Assembly (NCBI GenBank): GCA_029204225.1
Contig: CM055099.1
Coordinates: 66,493,852-66,557,851 of the forward strand
Length of the DNA: 64,000 nucleotides
Origin: Diphasiastrum complanatum
Lineage: Eukaryota; Streptophyta; Lycopodiopsida; Lycopodiales; Lycopodiaceae
Direction: 5' to 3'
In this document: positions 62,761 to 64,000 of the stretch, one piece after another
How positions within the stretch are numbered: the first letter of the stretch is position 1
Layout: each line of letters begins with the position of its first letter
Made by a program: the position numbers and the translations under genes
Notes under the pieces: model-generated
Told to the model about the DNA's origin: nothing
The model's database searches: none
Seen by the model: the letters and a program-made list of their open reading frames with translations, nothing else

Positions 62761-63405
62761 AATGGTCTATACAAGACCTGATATCACTTTTGCAGTTAGC
62801 TCCCTAAGCCAATTCATGGCAAATCCTGACATCACCCATTAGAAGGCTCTCATACGAGTCATGAGATACATCCGAGCTACAACAGACCTATGCATATGCT
62901 ATGGAGATGTCAACAACGACAACCTCCATCAACTTTGTGGATATTCAGATGCAAGCTGGAGAGGAGATGTAGATACTCATAAATCCGCATCTAAATTTAC
63001 ATTCTTCTTCAATGGCTGTCCTGTCTCTAGGAACAGTCTCAAGCAAACCTCTATTGCTCTTCCTCCACAAAAGCAGAGAATATTGCTACTTTTCATGGTA
63101 TTAAAGATTCAATTTGGTTTAGAAATTTACTGTTAGATATTAGTCTGAATCAGTACACTTCAACAATCATGTTTTGTGATAATTAGAGTGCTATTTCCTT
63201 ATTGGCCAACCCTAGATTTCACTCTAGGAGTAAGCAAATTGAAATTCGATATCACTATGTTAGGAGTAAAGTTTTCGACAAAGAGGTAAGCTTGACGAAC
63301 GCAAGACATGACAACATATGTTTTTACCAAGGCATTGAGCATTGATGCACACAACAAAATTTGTGTATCACTTAGTCTGAAGATCAAGGCATTTATGGAT
63401 CCAGA
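62761..63405 (+). pseudogene. copia E RNase H
   Basis: VYTRPDITFAVSSLSQFMAN continues from the RT; 62861-63136 gives LCGYSDASWRGDVDTHKSAS (first Asp), then a frameshift in the C-E-A-E-Y region (here TSIALPPQKQRILLLF). [20 protein letters not shown] follows in the other frame at about 63172 with one stop, then KQIEIRYHYVRSKV. It ends just before the polypurine tract. Confidence 0.85.
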
Positions 63406-63407
63406 TT

Positions 63408-64000
63408 AAGGGGGGTGTTGGATCTACTTCTGCTACTCTTCAGAATCCTATGTTAATCTAGTTCCATTCACTTTGTTGTAGTCGCACAGTTTGCAAAAAT
63501 ATTCTATTTTTGAAGGCAGACATTAGAAGTCCTACACCCGCAAAAGGGGTGCAAGGTCCTATAAGAACATCACTTGTGGTCATTAGCAATGGTTCTAAGG
63601 AGACCACAAGGTCCTGCAAGAACATCACTTGCGAACATTAGCGATGATTATAAAGAGACCACAAGGTCTCACAAGAACATCACTTGCAGTCATTAGTGAT
63701 GGTTCTAAGGAGACCATGAGGTCCCGCAAGAACATCACTTGCAATCGTTAGCAATGGTTCTAAGGAGACCACGAGGTCCCGCAAGAACATCACTTGCAAC
63801 CGTTAGCAATGGTTCTAAGGAGTCCACAAGGTCTTGTAAGAACATCACTTGTAGCATGTAACGGTTTTCAAAAGGCACAACGCCACAACCTTTACGCTTG
63901 ACTGCTCTCACAACAGCAAACTACGATCTACCTTCTTGTACTTACATCTGCATTAATGTAAAATTATATATAGATGATCATCACACATTAGATATAGATG
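63408..64000 (+). repeat. Polypurine tract and 3' LTR of copia E (runs off the window)
   Basis: AAGGGGGG at 63408-63415 is the polypurine tract; the LTR starts TGTTGGATCTACTTC at 63416. No LTR end is seen by 64000. It includes a six-unit minisatellite at 63555-63862 and a TATA-like stretch (TTATATATAG) near 63965. Confidence 0.8.
63555..63862. repeat. 55-bp minisatellite, about six units
   Basis: The motif AAGAACATCACTTG recurs at 63563, 63618, 63673, 63728, 63783 and 63838, exactly every 55 bases. Each unit also carries CATTAGCAATGGTTCTAAGG and GACCACAAGGTCC with a few changes. It lies inside the copia E LTR. Confidence 0.92.

Noticed and set aside
63563-63851. CRISPR-like array in the 55-bp repeats
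   Set aside because: The whole 55-base unit repeats, with no unique spacers, and the context is a plant retrotransposon LTR. It is a minisatellite.

Overview
The window looks like nuclear DNA of a land plant with a large, repeat-rich genome. The evidence is a spliced gene with very long introns, plant-type Ty1/copia and Ty3/gypsy elements primed by initiator-tRNA-Met-like sites (TGGTATCAGAGC), LINEs and small hAT-like elements. No bacterial or organellar gene organisation is visible. Long introns full of transposons would suit a fern or another large-genome lineage, but the sequence alone does not name the species.

The only recognisable host gene is on the minus strand. Its coding exons run from a start codon at 51357 to at least 14999. 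I assembled it by hand from splice signals, conserved protein blocks and intron phase. Translated in order, the exons give a class II nucleotidyltransferase of the bacterial PcnB / plant poly(A) polymerase-like / CCA-adding family, with the catalytic LVGGSVRD...DFD block, the GRRFPICHV block, MKRDFTVNG and [14 protein letters not shown]. The N-terminus looks like an organelle transit peptide. Nine exons are well supported; two or three (the GC donor of exon 1, 20038-20008 and 16410-16263) are weaker. The last exons are not found and probably lie left of the window. One intron is about 18.3 kb and carries a pile of LINEs, a gypsy fragment and hAT-like elements.

Layout: 1-5.15 kb, a copia element (A, +) with part of another LTR element in its integrase region. 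5.16-9.39 kb, copia B (-) with LTRs in opposite orientations. 9.4-10.6 kb, a LINE fragment (-). 11.5-14.4 kb, decayed copia C (+). 15.0-51.4 kb, the nucleotidyltransferase gene (-). Inside its introns are a gypsy integrase remnant (23 kb), a gypsy 5' half with an intact gag (24.2-27.2 kb), a head-to-tail chain of four LINE segments (27.5-37.4 kb) including an uninterrupted 964-codon reverse transcriptase ORF, hAT-like elements with 8-bp target duplications (38.1, 44.8 and 50.3 kb), and a copia 3' end (45.2-46.3 kb). 51.4-52.5 kb, the presumed promoter/5' leader with a telo-box. 52.5-64 kb, more copia pieces: an integrase fragment, an internally deleted element with both LTRs (F), copia D, and copia E whose 3' LTR carries six 55-bp tandem repeats.

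Nothing here is a clearly new biological system. The observations most worth following are the giant-intron nucleotidyltransferase gene, the hAT-like element family with palindromic subterminal arrays, the LINE chain linked through pyrimidine microsatellite tails, and the inverted LTR pair. All splice sites and element boundaries are read by eye and have not been tested by alignment or RNA data.
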